41,504 nt of DNA from Rhodothermales bacterium (lineage in GTDB: Bacteria; Bacteroidota; Rhodothermia; Rhodothermales; Bin80): positions 1 through 41,504 of the forward strand of contig JANQES010000031.1 in the NCBI GenBank assembly GCA_028278205.1, in the 5' to 3' direction. Numbering within the stretch: the stretch's first letter is position 1; each line of letters begins with the position of its first letter. Positions 29,268-37,669 of this stretch are shown here, piece by piece. The translations under genes were made by a program, and so were the position numbers. The notes under the pieces are model-generated. The model worked only from the letters and a program-made list of their open reading frames with translations. It searched no databases and was not told where the DNA came from.

Positions 29268-30200
29268 AGCATTCCTGGCCGCCAGCGTCAAGGCGCCGAT
29301 AAGCGGGGCGTCGCCGCCGAGGGAGGCGTGGACGATGTCGGGGGGGAAAATGAGCGTCGTTGTCACCACCTCGCGGATGCGGTCTGTGATGACGGGCTGA
29401 TGCTGGGCGATGCTGCCGCCGAGGACGAGCCGTTCCGGGTCGATGATGTTGCTGATGGCGATGGCGGCGAGGGAGATGTAGTTGGCCGCGCGGTCGATGA
29501 GCGCCTGGGCGTCCGGATCGCCGTCGCGGGCGGCGTCGAAGATTTCGACGGCGCGGTCGGGCGTGGGCGACCCGCCTCGCAGATCGGCCCAGGCATGCGC
29601 CAGGCCGATGCCGGCGGAGGTCAGTTCGAGGCAGCCGCTGGGCTCCCAGTTCTTGCCGATGTGGACGGGTTCGGGGACGAAGTAACCGAGTTCGCCCGCC
29701 GCATGATGCGCGCCTCGCAGCAACCGCCCCTCGACGACGATGCCGGCAGCCACGCCGGTGCTGACCGTCAGGTAGACGAGCGAGTGGCATCCTTCGCCCG
29801 CGCCGCGCGCATACTCGCCCAGAGCCGCTGCATTCACATCATTGGCGACGAAAGCCGGCAGCCCAAAGCGCTGTTTCAGCAACGCAGCCAGGGGAATGTT
29901 TTTCCAACCGGGTAAATTCGCCACCTCGATCACCACACCCTGCGCAGCATCCGTGATGCCGGGCACCGCACAGCCGACGCTCGCCAGGTCCGCTTTGTCG
30001 CGTCCGGCTTCACGCAAGCACTGCTTCATCAAGTCGATGATGACATCGAGCACCGGATCGGCGCCGCCGTCTAACGGCGTTCTCGTGCTCTGCCGCGCGA
30101 GGATCTGCCCCGGCGCATCGACCGGCGCCAGCGCACACCGCACATTCGTCCCGCCGATGTCGATGCCGGCGACGAGGCCGGGGGATGACTTCGAGGTCAT
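29262..30200 (-). CDS. ROK family sugar kinase lacking the zinc motif
   Basis: The 312-residue cytosolic protein has the N-terminal ATP phosphate motif GIDIGGTNVRCA (~12-23), VGCAVPGITD, the catalytic Asp segment VANDVNAAALGE, and STGVAAGIVVEGRLLRGAHHAAGELG. ROK kinases phosphorylate glucose, fructose, N-acetylglucosamine or N-acetylmannosamine. The zinc-binding signature CxCGxxGCxE is not intact: after the usual His the sequence reads HIGKNWEPSGCLE, keeping only the last Cys. This is seen in a subset of family members and makes substrate prediction harder. The gene lies downstream of the DUF1080 gene on the same strand, with a heptamer hairpin between them, and may phosphorylate sugars released by its neighbours. 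No clear ribosome binding site precedes ATG 30200. Confidence 0.88.
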   Translation of the reverse strand: MTSKSSPGLVAGIDIGGTNVRCALAPVDAPGQILARQSTRTPLDGGADPVLDVIIDLMKQCLREAGRDKADLASVGCAVPGITDAAQGVVIEVANLPGWKNIPLAALLKQRFGLPAFVANDVNAAALGEYARGAGEGCHSLVYLTVSTGVAAGIVVEGRLLRGAHHAAGELGYFVPEPVHIGKNWEPSGCLELTSAGIGLAHAWADLRGGSPTPDRAVEIFDAARDGDPDAQALIDRAANYISLAAIAISNIIDPERLVLGGSIAQHQPVITDRIREVVTTTLIFPPDIVHASLGGDAPLIGALTLAARNAS

Positions 30201-30245
30201 GTATTGGTTGAACCGTTGAGGGTGGTGATTTGGAAGGCGTTGAAT

Positions 30246-30286
30246 TTTAGATTTTGGATTTTGGATTAATCCAAAATCTAAAATCC
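30246..30286. repeat. Heptamer fold-back repeat, TTTGGAT type
   Basis: Units TTTAGAT (30246), TTTGGAT (30253) and TTTGGAT (30260) run directly into the inverted arm 30268-30286, which is 17/19 complementary with almost no loop. The right arm supplies the final Phe and the TAG stop codon (30278-30280) of the DUF1080 gene. Confidence 0.88.
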
Positions 30287-31066
30287 ATCCAGCTCTCGCA
30301 CCCAGATATTCCGATAGCGGACCGGCTCGCTGTGGTCCTGAAGCATCAGCGGGAGGGCGCCGGCGTGGGCTTTGTAGGGCGGGCGTTTTTTATGCGAGGT
30401 GGGGCCGGTCAGCACCACGTTATCCTGGACGAGCACGCCGTTGTGAAGGACCGTCACCCGCGCCGGGCGGACGAGGGCGCCATCGTCGTCGAAGTGGGGG
30501 CGGCGGAAGATGATGTCGTAGGTTTGCCACTGGCCGGGCGGGCGGCTGGCGTTGACCAGCGGTGGGTACTGGCCGTAGACCGAGGCGGCCTGCCCGTCGG
30601 GGTACGTCTTGTTGCCGTGTGAGTTGAGCACCTGGACCTCGTAGGTCTTCATCAGGAAGACGCCGCTGTTGCCGCTGTTCTGGCCGTCGCCGCTGTTGGG
30701 GGCGGCCCATTCCACGTGCAGTTGCACGTCGCCGAAGCCTTGTTTGGTCTGGATGGCGCCGGCGCCATCGACCACCTCCATGTAGCCGTTTTCGACCTTC
30801 CAGCGGGCCGGTTTGCCTTTGGTAGTTTGCCAGTGAGAAAGGTCGGTGCCGTCGAAGAGCACGAGGGCGTCGGCGGGCGGCGGCGCCGGGGCACCCGCCG
30901 GGCCGGGATCGACCATCGGCGGCTGCGCGCGGTCTTTGTCGTGGACTTTCCACTGATCCAGCGAAGGAACCTGCTGGGCCAGGCTGTTCTGGCCGAGGGT
31001 CGCAGCGGCAAGCAGGACGAGGAGGCCTGCGCCGAGCCTGAGGCGATGCGCGTAGTGATGAACCAT
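30278..31066 (-). CDS. DUF1080 (3-keto-disaccharide hydrolase type) exported protein
   Basis: The 262-residue protein has a signal peptide ending near NSLAQQ (~31). One DUF1080 jelly-roll domain follows (about 65-262: LVLFDGTDLSHWQ, WKVENGYMEV, FGDVQLHVEWAAP, GNSGVFLM, YEVQVLNSHGN, QWQTYDIIFRRPHFD). Members of this family are now described as 3-keto-disaccharide/3-keto-glycoside hydrolases or lyases acting with sugar-oxidising enzymes. A GMC oxidoreductase lies about 9 kb away in this window. The gene ends inside a heptamer repeat. The upstream signal peptide and a start near 31066 agree with family length. Role in glycoside breakdown is inferred from the family. Confidence 0.88.
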   Translation of the reverse strand: MVHHYAHRLRLGAGLLVLLAAATLGQNSLAQQVPSLDQWKVHDKDRAQPPMVDPGPAGAPAPPPADALVLFDGTDLSHWQTTKGKPARWKVENGYMEVVDGAGAIQTKQGFGDVQLHVEWAAPNSGDGQNSGNSGVFLMKTYEVQVLNSHGNKTYPDGQAASVYGQYPPLVNASRPPGQWQTYDIIFRRPHFDDDGALVRPARVTVLHNGVLVQDNVVLTGPTSHKKRPPYKAHAGALPLMLQDHSEPVRYRNIWVRELDGF

Positions 31067-31682
31067 GGGGCCGGTGTTTTACAGATGAATCATTCGGAGA
31101 GCAACGTCCGAGGCCAATATAAGCAGGCAAGATAAAGTTATGGGGTATTTTCGCCGCTGCACCTCATAGCACCGTTAGCGTCGGTCACTGGTGTTTTTCT
31201 AGTGACCAGTGACCCGCGCCCTGGCTCGTGCAAGGTGCCGACCTGGAAAAGACCGCACAACATAGTCTCACCTGCTTCACAACCGGATGCGTTTCAGCAC
31301 ATCCTGCCGGGCGTTCGCGACATCAGAGCGCATTTCGCAGCATTGTGCGCAGCCTCCACCGGGCCTTCGCGTAGCTTGAAAAAACAGGGCTGAGCTAGGT
31401 CGCATTGACATTCATTTTGAAAGGCCGATTGCGCCCGATTTTACCCGAATCGGCGTTGCTTTTATCGCCCGATGCTGGGCATCGCGCTCAAAAAGCGCCT
31501 TGATTCGGACAAAATCGAACTGCAATCGATCCTTCACTCTAAATGCCAATACGACCTAACCATGCAGGGGAATTCTGGGGCTGCATCGTCTCGGCTTCGT
31601 TGTTCGCACACAGCTTCCTTCAACCGGAGATGCCCCGGTGCCGAAGCTGTCATCGCATCATCACAACCATGAGGGAGGGACC
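31067..31682. other. Long divergent intergenic gap
   Basis: About 616 bases between the divergent DUF1080 and small exported-protein genes hold a short heptamer hairpin (31183-31214). A segment at about 31230-31273 resembles 9730-9772 upstream of the kinase gene. A TTGACA hexamer lies at 31405-31410. No convincing gene is visible; short open frames here have no recognisable features. Confidence 0.5.
31183..31214. repeat. Short heptamer fold-back, GGTCACT type
   Basis: GGTCACT (31183) followed by GGT is answered after a T-rich loop by AGTGACC (31201) and AGTGACC (31208). The unit is the same as in the longer array at 34472. Confidence 0.75.
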
Positions 31683-32276
31683 ATGTTTACGCCATCAACC
31701 AACACACAGGCCAGGACGCTTCGCATCCACATTCTCAATCAACAGATCCGGGCATGGCGTCTGGGTGCAACAGCGGTGTTGCTCTTATGCACCCTGATCT
31801 TTACCGCGCAGGCGCAGGCCCAGGGGCTTGCCCGCGCCGACGGCGACGGTATCGCAGAACGCGCGGCAGCCCGGGCCGCGCTCGTAGAATCGGTGCGCAA
31901 TCCTATCGAAGCGTTGTCTTCGCTGCCCACCGTGAGCGCGGCCTGGGTCGAACACGTCGATCAGCAGTTTGCGCTGTCGCTCAAATCGTCCATCGAGGCT
32001 GTCCGGCAGCAGACCCTTCAGGATATCATCTACATCGCCAACTTTCACAGCGACCGGGTGACGCTCAAGAAAGTCGTCTCGCCACTGTTGAACATTTATC
32101 TGTTCGACAAGGATGAGCGGTACCGGATCATGGCCATCTCGGCCCTGAGCGCTCTGGAGGATCCCTACGGCATGCAGCGCCTGCGCGAAGAGGTTTCCGG
32201 CGTGCGGTCGAAGCGCGTCCGGCAACTGACGCTGGCGGCGCTGGCAGATTACCAGCAGAGCCACGGCTTGCAGTAA
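31683..32276 (+). CDS. Small exported helical (HEAT-like) protein
   Basis: The 197-residue product has a long N-region and a hydrophobic signal segment (ATAVLLLCTLIFTAQAQAQ, ~28-47). A mainly helical body follows, with a repeat-like pattern (LKSSIEAVRQQTLQDIIYIANFH, VVSPLLNIYLFDKDERYRIMAISALSAL, VRQLTLAALADYQ). It resembles short HEAT/armadillo-type proteins, but no family is recognised. AGGGAGGGA ends four bases before ATG 31683 and is one of the strongest ribosome sites in the window. The gene is convergent with the LytTR regulator, with only a heptamer fold-back between the two stops. A functional link to that regulator is possible but unproven. Confidence 0.7.
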   Translation: MFTPSTNTQARTLRIHILNQQIRAWRLGATAVLLLCTLIFTAQAQAQGLARADGDGIAERAAARAALVESVRNPIEALSSLPTVSAAWVEHVDQQFALSLKSSIEAVRQQTLQDIIYIANFHSDRVTLKKVVSPLLNIYLFDKDERYRIMAISALSALEDPYGMQRLREEVSGVRSKRVRQLTLAALADYQQSHGLQ

Positions 32277-32350
32277 GATGCGGGATTCGGGATACGAGAT
32301 GCGGGATGTTTCTATTAATCCCGCATCTCGTATCTCGCATCCCGAATCTC
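32277..32350. repeat. Heptamer fold-back repeat, GATGCGG type, exactly stop to stop
   Basis: Left units are GATGCGG (32277), GATTCGG (32284), GATACGA (32291) and GATGCGG (32298). Right inverse units are CCGCATC (32321), TCGTATC (32328), TCGCATC (32335) and CCGAATC (32342). The element begins right after one TAA and ends right before the TAG of the convergent gene. Confidence 0.9.
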
Positions 32351-33130
32351 CTACCCCAACGTCGCGTTGACTCGATGGCGGTAGCTGCGGCTGAGTTTGA
32401 GCCGGGCGCCGTCGCGAAGAATGACGATGGCGCCGCCGTTGGTGTGCGGTACGATCTCTTTAATACGCCGCGCATTGACCATCGTCGAGCGGTGAATCCG
32501 AATGAACTGCTGCCTGTCGAGCCGCGCCTCGACGTTTTGAAGGCTCTCGCGCAACAGGTACGACGAGGCGCCGACGTGCAGCCGGACGTACACCCCCTCC
32601 GATTCGATCCAATCCACTTCGTTGGCGTCTAAAAAAATCAGGCGGCTTCCGGTTTTAACCACCAGCCGATCCTCATACTCCGCCGGAGGCCGCGCTGAGA
32701 TCGGGTTCTCGACGTTCAGATAGTGTTGCAGCAGCCGGAGCAGCCGGTCGCTGTTGGCGATGATCCGGCGTTCGTGCAGGCGTTCGCGGGCGCGCGCCAG
32801 GGTCTGCATGAAACGGGCATCGGTGAACGGCTCCCGGAGATAGTCGAGGGCGCAGGCGTCGAAGGCATGGACGGCGTAGGCTTCATGCGCCGAGACGAAG
32901 ACGATCAGCGTCGGAAAGGCATCGCTGATTGGGTCGAGGGGATGCTCATCGTTGAACGGCGCCTGCAAAAAAACAAGCTGCGGCTGGTGCTCCCGGATGA
33001 ACGAAGCCGCGCCCGTGGTTCCGGCTAGCTCGCCGACGAGGTCGAGATCCGGTTCCGGTTCGAGCAGCCGCCGGAGCCGCGCGCGGGTTGATGCTTCTTG
33101 ATGGATAATCGTGGTGCGGATAACATCCAT
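32351..33130 (-). CDS. LytTR-type DNA-binding protein with degenerate receiver
   Basis: The 259-residue protein has an N-terminal receiver-like domain (1-120) and a C-terminal LytTR DNA-binding domain (about 155-258: RLVVKTGSRLIFLDANEVDWIESEGVYVRLH, RESLQNVEARL, FIRIHRSTMVNARRI, LKLSRSYRHRV). The overall receiver pattern is clear (ARLRRLLEPEPDLDLVGE, QLVFLQAPFN, LDYLREPF). However, the acidic pair is replaced by His10-Gln11, the phospho-acceptor Asp by Gln56, and the Lys by Glu. It therefore should not accept phosphate in the normal way. No histidine kinase gene is adjacent. It may act constitutively or through protein contacts. Confidence 0.9.
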   Translation of the reverse strand: MDVIRTTIIHQEASTRARLRRLLEPEPDLDLVGELAGTTGAASFIREHQPQLVFLQAPFNDEHPLDPISDAFPTLIVFVSAHEAYAVHAFDACALDYLREPFTDARFMQTLARARERLHERRIIANSDRLLRLLQHYLNVENPISARPPAEYEDRLVVKTGSRLIFLDANEVDWIESEGVYVRLHVGASSYLLRESLQNVEARLDRQQFIRIHRSTMVNARRIKEIVPHTNGGAIVILRDGARLKLSRSYRHRVNATLG

Positions 33131-33292
33131 GCGTTCCTACCCTCGCTCGTGACAGCTTAGGATGAGTATAAATAGAGTGGGGGCATTTCAGGAATTGCTT
33201 AAGAACTACGAGGGGGTAGGGCAGAGGGTTACGTAGATAATGTTAAAAAATTAGCATCTCGCATCCTTTCCCTGCAAAGGTTGTGCAAGGTG

Positions 33293-33347
33293 TCGTAGGG
33301 GCAGGCCTCGTGGATGCCTTGGGCAGGCACGAGGCCTGCCCCTACGA
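33293..33347. repeat. Long perfect hairpin
   Basis: A 20-bp perfect stem (33293-33312 with 33328-33347, centred on GCAGGCCTCGTG / CACGAGGCCTGC) encloses a 15-base loop. It lies between two minus-strand genes and may terminate transcription of the LytTR gene's upstream neighbour region or be a dispersed palindromic unit. There is no clear T-run. Confidence 0.7.
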
Positions 33348-33376
33348 AGCACACTAAGTATTCAGGACAGATATTC

Positions 33377-34402
33377 TTACGCAGCTCGCACATGGACGGC
33401 GAAGGCCTCCGCCGGGTTCGTCACAAGCACCTGATGGATCTCTTCATCCGTGAAACCGGCGTTTTTCAGCCCGGGCAAGAAGGCTGTGAATAACGTGTCG
33501 TAAGGCCGGAAGATGCCGCCGTCCGGCTCGCCCACGCGATACCACCCGGCATCGTGCGAGACGAGCACGCGATGGAGAAGGCCCTGCTCTTTCATGGTGA
33601 CAACAAACTCGACGAACAACTCGACACGGACGGGATTAAGCCCGTCGAATGAGATCCAGGCGCCGCGCCGGGCGGCCTCGACGTTGCGCATCCGATCCCG
33701 TTCAGCGTGGGCGTGTACCCAGATCCAGGCGCTCGGATCGACGCCTTCGCGGGCGAGCACGTCGAGTTCGTCGAAAGCGGCTATGGCCGGTCCGGTGTGG
33801 GCGGCGATGGTCAGGCCGGTCTTCAGATGCGTCCGCGCCGCGGCCTGCACGAGCTTCCGATCCACGTCGGAAAGCGCCCCGCTATCGACGCCGATTTTCA
33901 TAAAACCGGGCCGGATGCCGGTGCCGTCGATGCCGTCTTCCCATTCGCGAATCCACCGGGCGGCAAGCTGATCGGCGGAGTCGGAAAAGACGTGCGGCGG
34001 CAGGTAGATGTCGTCGCGAGCGCCGTAGTAGCCGGTGTTGGTCAGGAGGTGAATGCCGGTGGCGTCAGACAGCCGCTTCAGCAGCCGGGGATCGCGCCCC
34101 AGGTAGGCGGGCGTGCATTCGACCAGCGTTTGCCCGCCGAGGTCGCGAAACTGCTCCATGAACGGCAAGACCGTCCAGAAGGCCTCGTCGCGGTCATAGC
34201 GGTCCGGGCTGACCTTGTCTGCGCCGATGAAATCGACCAGCACGTGCTCGTGGGAGAGGGTCCTGCCCATCTGCTCCAGCGAGATCCACCCGTTAACCGT
34301 CATGATGTTCGATTCGCCCTGAACACCGGTCGCTTTCGACCCGGCGCACGCGCTCAGGGCCGTCGTGGCGAGGCACGCTTTGAGGAAGTCGCGTCGTTGC
34401 AT
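33377..34402 (-). CDS. Phosphotriesterase-family metal hydrolase (lactonase-like)
   Basis: The 341-residue protein has the binuclear-metal amidohydrolase residues of the phosphotriesterase family: His51 and His53 in SHEH, Lys169 (bridging carbamylated Lys) in FMKIGVD, His202 in AAHTG, His230 in WVHAH and Asp284 in SHDAGW. The N-terminus, MQRRDFLKACLATTALSAC, has a twin-arginine motif and a lipobox Cys19, so it is probably exported folded and lipid-anchored. Natural substrates of this family are mostly lactones; organophosphate hydrolysis is rare. It lies downstream of the CxxCH protein gene on the same strand. Lactone opening after sugar oxidation would fit that setting, as an inference. Confidence 0.9.
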   Translation of the reverse strand: MQRRDFLKACLATTALSACAGSKATGVQGESNIMTVNGWISLEQMGRTLSHEHVLVDFIGADKVSPDRYDRDEAFWTVLPFMEQFRDLGGQTLVECTPAYLGRDPRLLKRLSDATGIHLLTNTGYYGARDDIYLPPHVFSDSADQLAARWIREWEDGIDGTGIRPGFMKIGVDSGALSDVDRKLVQAAARTHLKTGLTIAAHTGPAIAAFDELDVLAREGVDPSAWIWVHAHAERDRMRNVEAARRGAWISFDGLNPVRVELFVEFVVTMKEQGLLHRVLVSHDAGWYRVGEPDGGIFRPYDTLFTAFLPGLKNAGFTDEEIHQVLVTNPAEAFAVHVRAA

Positions 34403-34471
34403 GGGGTTTGGCAGGCTGGATTACGTGTGGCGGTAGGTTTGAGGTTGGTATTTCAGGCGCCCGTTGGTACA

Positions 34472-34547
34472 GGTCACTGGTCATTGGTCACTAGTCACTG
34501 GTGGCGTCAAAAAACCAGTGACCGATGACTAGTGACCAGTGACCAGA
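34472..34547. repeat. Heptamer fold-back repeat, GGTCACT type
   Basis: Units GGTCACT (34472), GGTCATT (34479), GGTCACT (34486) and AGTCACT (34493) are followed by inverse units AGTGACC (34517), GATGACT (34524), AGTGACC (34531) and AGTGACC (34538). It lies between two minus-strand genes that may form one transcript. Confidence 0.9.
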
Positions 34548-34583
34548 GCCAACCATCCTCCAAAGTGGAACGATAAGAAATAC

Positions 34584-37500
34584 CTACTCCCGCTTCAAAA
34601 ACGCCAACAAATCCGCCATCTGTTGTTCGTCGATCTGCGCTTCGAGGCCGGGGGGCATGGCCGAGGCCGACGAGGCGGTGATCGAGGCGATGTCGGTGCG
34701 GGGGATGGTGGTTTCTTCGACCTGATTGCGCACGGTGATCGACGTGGGCGTCTCGTCGGTGATGACGCCGGCAGCGGTGCCGCCGCTCTTGCGCTGGATC
34801 GTCCAGAACTCGTAGCCGCTGGCAATCGACTGGTTGGGGTTGAGGATTTTGGAGATGAAGGCTTGCCGGGGCCAGTGCTGCACGGTGGCGAGGTCGGGGC
34901 CGAAGGCGGTGTCGCCGGTGTCGCCGGCGCGGTGGCAGGGGGCGCAGACCTGCGTGAAGACGGTCTTGCCCCGGTCTGCGTCGCCGTCTTGCGTGAGCGC
35001 GGTCTGGTATCTGGCGATGAGGGCTTCGCGGGCGGCGTCGTCCACGCTCAGGAGCACCCGCGCCCGGCTGCGGAGGGGCTCTTCGGTGTCGCGCATGAGC
35101 ATCACCCGCCGCCGCCAGCCGATGGTGGCCGGCTGAATCGTCTTGTTTTCGACGGCTTCGAGCAGCAGCGGCACGCGTTCTTCCGTCAAAAACACGTCGA
35201 TGGCTTCGGCGCGGATCTCCGGCGTCAGCGTGTTCCAGCGGTCGAGCAAGAACGCGGCGGGGTCGGTGCCGCTGGTTCGGCTCAGGGCGCGGACGGCGGC
35301 GCGTTGCGCCGTGGCGGGTTCTTGCGGGTCGATGGTTTGTTTGAGCAGGTCGAGGTAGTCTTCGGCGTTGTTGAGGGCGATCAGGCGGAGGGCTCCGGCG
35401 CGTAGTTCGGCGTCGGCGGCGCGGTCGGCGGCCTGGGCGGCGGCGCGTTCGAGAGCAGTTTCGAAGGCCGATCCGGAGGGCGGGCCGGTGTACTCGAAAA
35501 GGTCGAGCACCGCCGCGCGGACGGCGGGGTCGTCGTTGTCGAAGAAAGCTTGCAGCAGGCGTTCGCGTTCGGCGTCGAAATCGGCGGGCGGGCTGTCCTG
35601 GCGGCGGATACCTTGCGCCAATCCTTTGAGCGCCGCCGCTTGCCACCACGCCGCGCCGGGCGATGCGCTGCGCGTCACGGTTTCGATCAAGCCCCGAACA
35701 GCCTCTATGTCATCGCCCGCGCCGGTGATCGTCGCCAGGCGTTCGAGATAGGTTTTCCGGCCTTCAGTTTCCCGATCAGCCAGTTGGGCGACGGCGGCTT
35801 CGAACAGGCCCGACGGTTCGGCAGGCTGCGCCAGCAACGCCGCAATTTGCGTCCATTCATCCTCGATATCCTTAAATAAAAGCCGCTGGCGGGCAGCCTG
35901 CGCTTCGGCAGAATCGAGTTCGCCGAGGGTGTTGAGGAGTTGAAAACGCACTTTTGGATGCGGATCGTTCTCCAATGCCAGCAGCGGCGCGGCCAGCTCC
36001 GGCGCATCGGCGAGGTAGACTTCCGCGAGCCGGATCGCGTTTTCGCGGACGCCGGGTTCGTCGTCTTGCAGGGCCGTTTCGAGGAGCGCCGGATCGAGGT
36101 GGCCCAGGCCGTCGAGCGTCCAGAGCGCATGCACGCGAGCCACCGGCGAGGCGCTTTCGTTGAAGAGCCGGATGAGCGGTTCGACGGCAGCTTCATCCTG
36201 CCGGTCTACCAGCAGTCGCTGGGCGTTCATCCGCCACCAGATGTTTGGATATTCCAGCAAATAGACCAGTGTGGTGGATTCTTCAGCGCCTAGCCCAAGG
36301 GCGCCGTACCAGACGAGCGGCCCGGCATCGTCCGGCACAATCCGGTAAATTCGCCCCCGATCCAATCCTTCATAAAGATTCTCCGATTGCGCCGTCTCGT
36401 CATCCATCCATTCCGGATGCTCGACGATCTTGCGGTAATAATCGACCAGATACAGCGCGCCGTCGGGGCCGATGGTGAAGTTGACGGGGCGGAACCAGCT
36501 ATCGGTCGAAGCCAGAAATTCGCGGCCTTTGCGCAGGCGGCTGGCTTTGAACGTCGCGCCGTCTTCGGTCACTTTATCGACGTGGACGAGGTTATGCACC
36601 GGCTCGGCGGTAAAGGTGACATCCTGGTCATACGGCGCGGGAAAAGCGCCGCCGAGGTAATGGGTGATGCCGCACGCCGAGGTGAAGACGCCCCGGTCGG
36701 TGAGCAGTTGATGCTCCGGATTGACCGTGATGGGGTAGACCGTGGCGGTGGTGCCGTGGTCGGGCGTGTCGTGTGTGGCGCGGCGGACGGGCAGGTCGGG
36801 ATTGCGCTCGAAATACCGCGCAGCGATGACTTCGTGGTAATGATGATGGCTGTTATCGACCAGAAAATGATGCCCCCAGGCATCGAACGTCTGGCCGAAC
36901 TGCGAATCGCCGGAGAGCGACTCCAGGGCGCGCGAATCGGGGCGGAAGCGGACGTTGCGGTCGGCGCCGTTGCGTTCCAGGCGGGGCGCTTCGGGCTGGT
37001 CGGGAAAGTGGATTTCGCTGCCCCGGTCGCCGAAGAGGTCGGCGTGCGCGTCGGTCCAGATGGTGCCGTTGTTGGCGATGTAGATCCAGTTGTCGAGGCC
37101 GTAGAGGGGTTTGTTGGCGTTGTGCTGGGGATTGGAGAGCGCGAAGCCCGTCAGCACCACCTGCCGCACGTCGGCCACGTCGTCGCCGTCGGTGTCTTCG
37201 AGGTAGAGCACGTCGGGCGGGTCGGTGACGAGGACGCCGTTTTTCCAGCGCATGATGCCGGTAGGCAGCGTCAGCCCGTCAGCGAAGAGTGCGGCGGCGT
37301 CCGGCTGGCCGTCTTCGTCGGTGTCTTTGAGCAGCTTGACGCGCCCCGTGCCGCCCTTATCGAGCGGATAGCCCGGCATCTCGACGACGTAGATCCGCCC
37401 GTTTTCATCGATATCCATCGCCACCGGATCCATCACCAGCGGCTCAGCGACGACGAGTTCGATCCGGAAACCGTCTTCGATTTCGAACGTGGCGAGGGCG

Positions 37501-37592
37501 TCTTCCGGGGCGTAGGGCGGGGCGTCGCCCGGCGTGGAGGTGGACGTGGTGCATCCGGCGAGGAGGAGCAGGAAAAGGAGGCGGTGGTGCAT
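34584..37592 (-). CDS. PVC-type heme-binding CxxCH protein with dehydrogenase-like propeller
   Basis: The 1002-residue lipoprotein (LLLLAGC, Cys14) has an N-terminal beta-propeller resembling quinoprotein sugar dehydrogenases (about 35-440: FRIELVVAEPLVMDPVAMDIDENGRIYVVEM in pieces, GVLVTDPPDVLYLED, NKPLYGLDNWIYIANNG). A HEAT-like helical middle follows (~460-850). A C-terminal cytochrome c domain carries CAPCH (Cys883-Cys886-His887), then an IANGYEFW-like stretch and a LADLLAFLK end. This is the membrane-bound dehydrogenase/PVC-type CxxCH architecture, common in Planctomycetota, Verrucomicrobiota and some Bacteroidota. It is thought to oxidise sugars or other substrates in the periplasm and pass electrons through the heme. 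The start at 37592 directly gives the lipoprotein signal. Confidence 0.92.
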   Translation of the reverse strand: MHHRLLFLLLLAGCTTSTSTPGDAPPYAPEDALATFEIEDGFRIELVVAEPLVMDPVAMDIDENGRIYVVEMPGYPLDKGGTGRVKLLKDTDEDGQPDAAALFADGLTLPTGIMRWKNGVLVTDPPDVLYLEDTDGDDVADVRQVVLTGFALSNPQHNANKPLYGLDNWIYIANNGTIWTDAHADLFGDRGSEIHFPDQPEAPRLERNGADRNVRFRPDSRALESLSGDSQFGQTFDAWGHHFLVDNSHHHYHEVIAARYFERNPDLPVRRATHDTPDHGTTATVYPITVNPEHQLLTDRGVFTSACGITHYLGGAFPAPYDQDVTFTAEPVHNLVHVDKVTEDGATFKASRLRKGREFLASTDSWFRPVNFTIGPDGALYLVDYYRKIVEHPEWMDDETAQSENLYEGLDRGRIYRIVPDDAGPLVWYGALGLGAEESTTLVYLLEYPNIWWRMNAQRLLVDRQDEAAVEPLIRLFNESASPVARVHALWTLDGLGHLDPALLETALQDDEPGVRENAIRLAEVYLADAPELAAPLLALENDPHPKVRFQLLNTLGELDSAEAQAARQRLLFKDIEDEWTQIAALLAQPAEPSGLFEAAVAQLADRETEGRKTYLERLATITGAGDDIEAVRGLIETVTRSASPGAAWWQAAALKGLAQGIRRQDSPPADFDAERERLLQAFFDNDDPAVRAAVLDLFEYTGPPSGSAFETALERAAAQAADRAADAELRAGALRLIALNNAEDYLDLLKQTIDPQEPATAQRAAVRALSRTSGTDPAAFLLDRWNTLTPEIRAEAIDVFLTEERVPLLLEAVENKTIQPATIGWRRRVMLMRDTEEPLRSRARVLLSVDDAAREALIARYQTALTQDGDADRGKTVFTQVCAPCHRAGDTGDTAFGPDLATVQHWPRQAFISKILNPNQSIASGYEFWTIQRKSGGTAAGVITDETPTSITVRNQVEETTIPRTDIASITASSASAMPPGLEAQIDEQQMADLLAFLKRE

Positions 37593-37607
37593 AGGTTTTT
37601 GAGATTA

Positions 37608-37663
37608 ACCGCTGAGGTCGCAGAGATCGCAGAGTTTTCAGCGCCCTCTGCGATCTCTGCGGT
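37608..37663. repeat. Nonamer fold-back repeat, GCAGAG type
   Basis: Units of nine bases, ACCGCTGAG (37608), GTCGCAGAG (37617) and ATCGCAGAG (37626), are answered by CTCTGCGAT (37646) and CTCTGCGGT (37655). The layout is like the heptamer fold-backs but with period nine. Confidence 0.8.
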
Positions 37664-37669
37664 AAAAAA

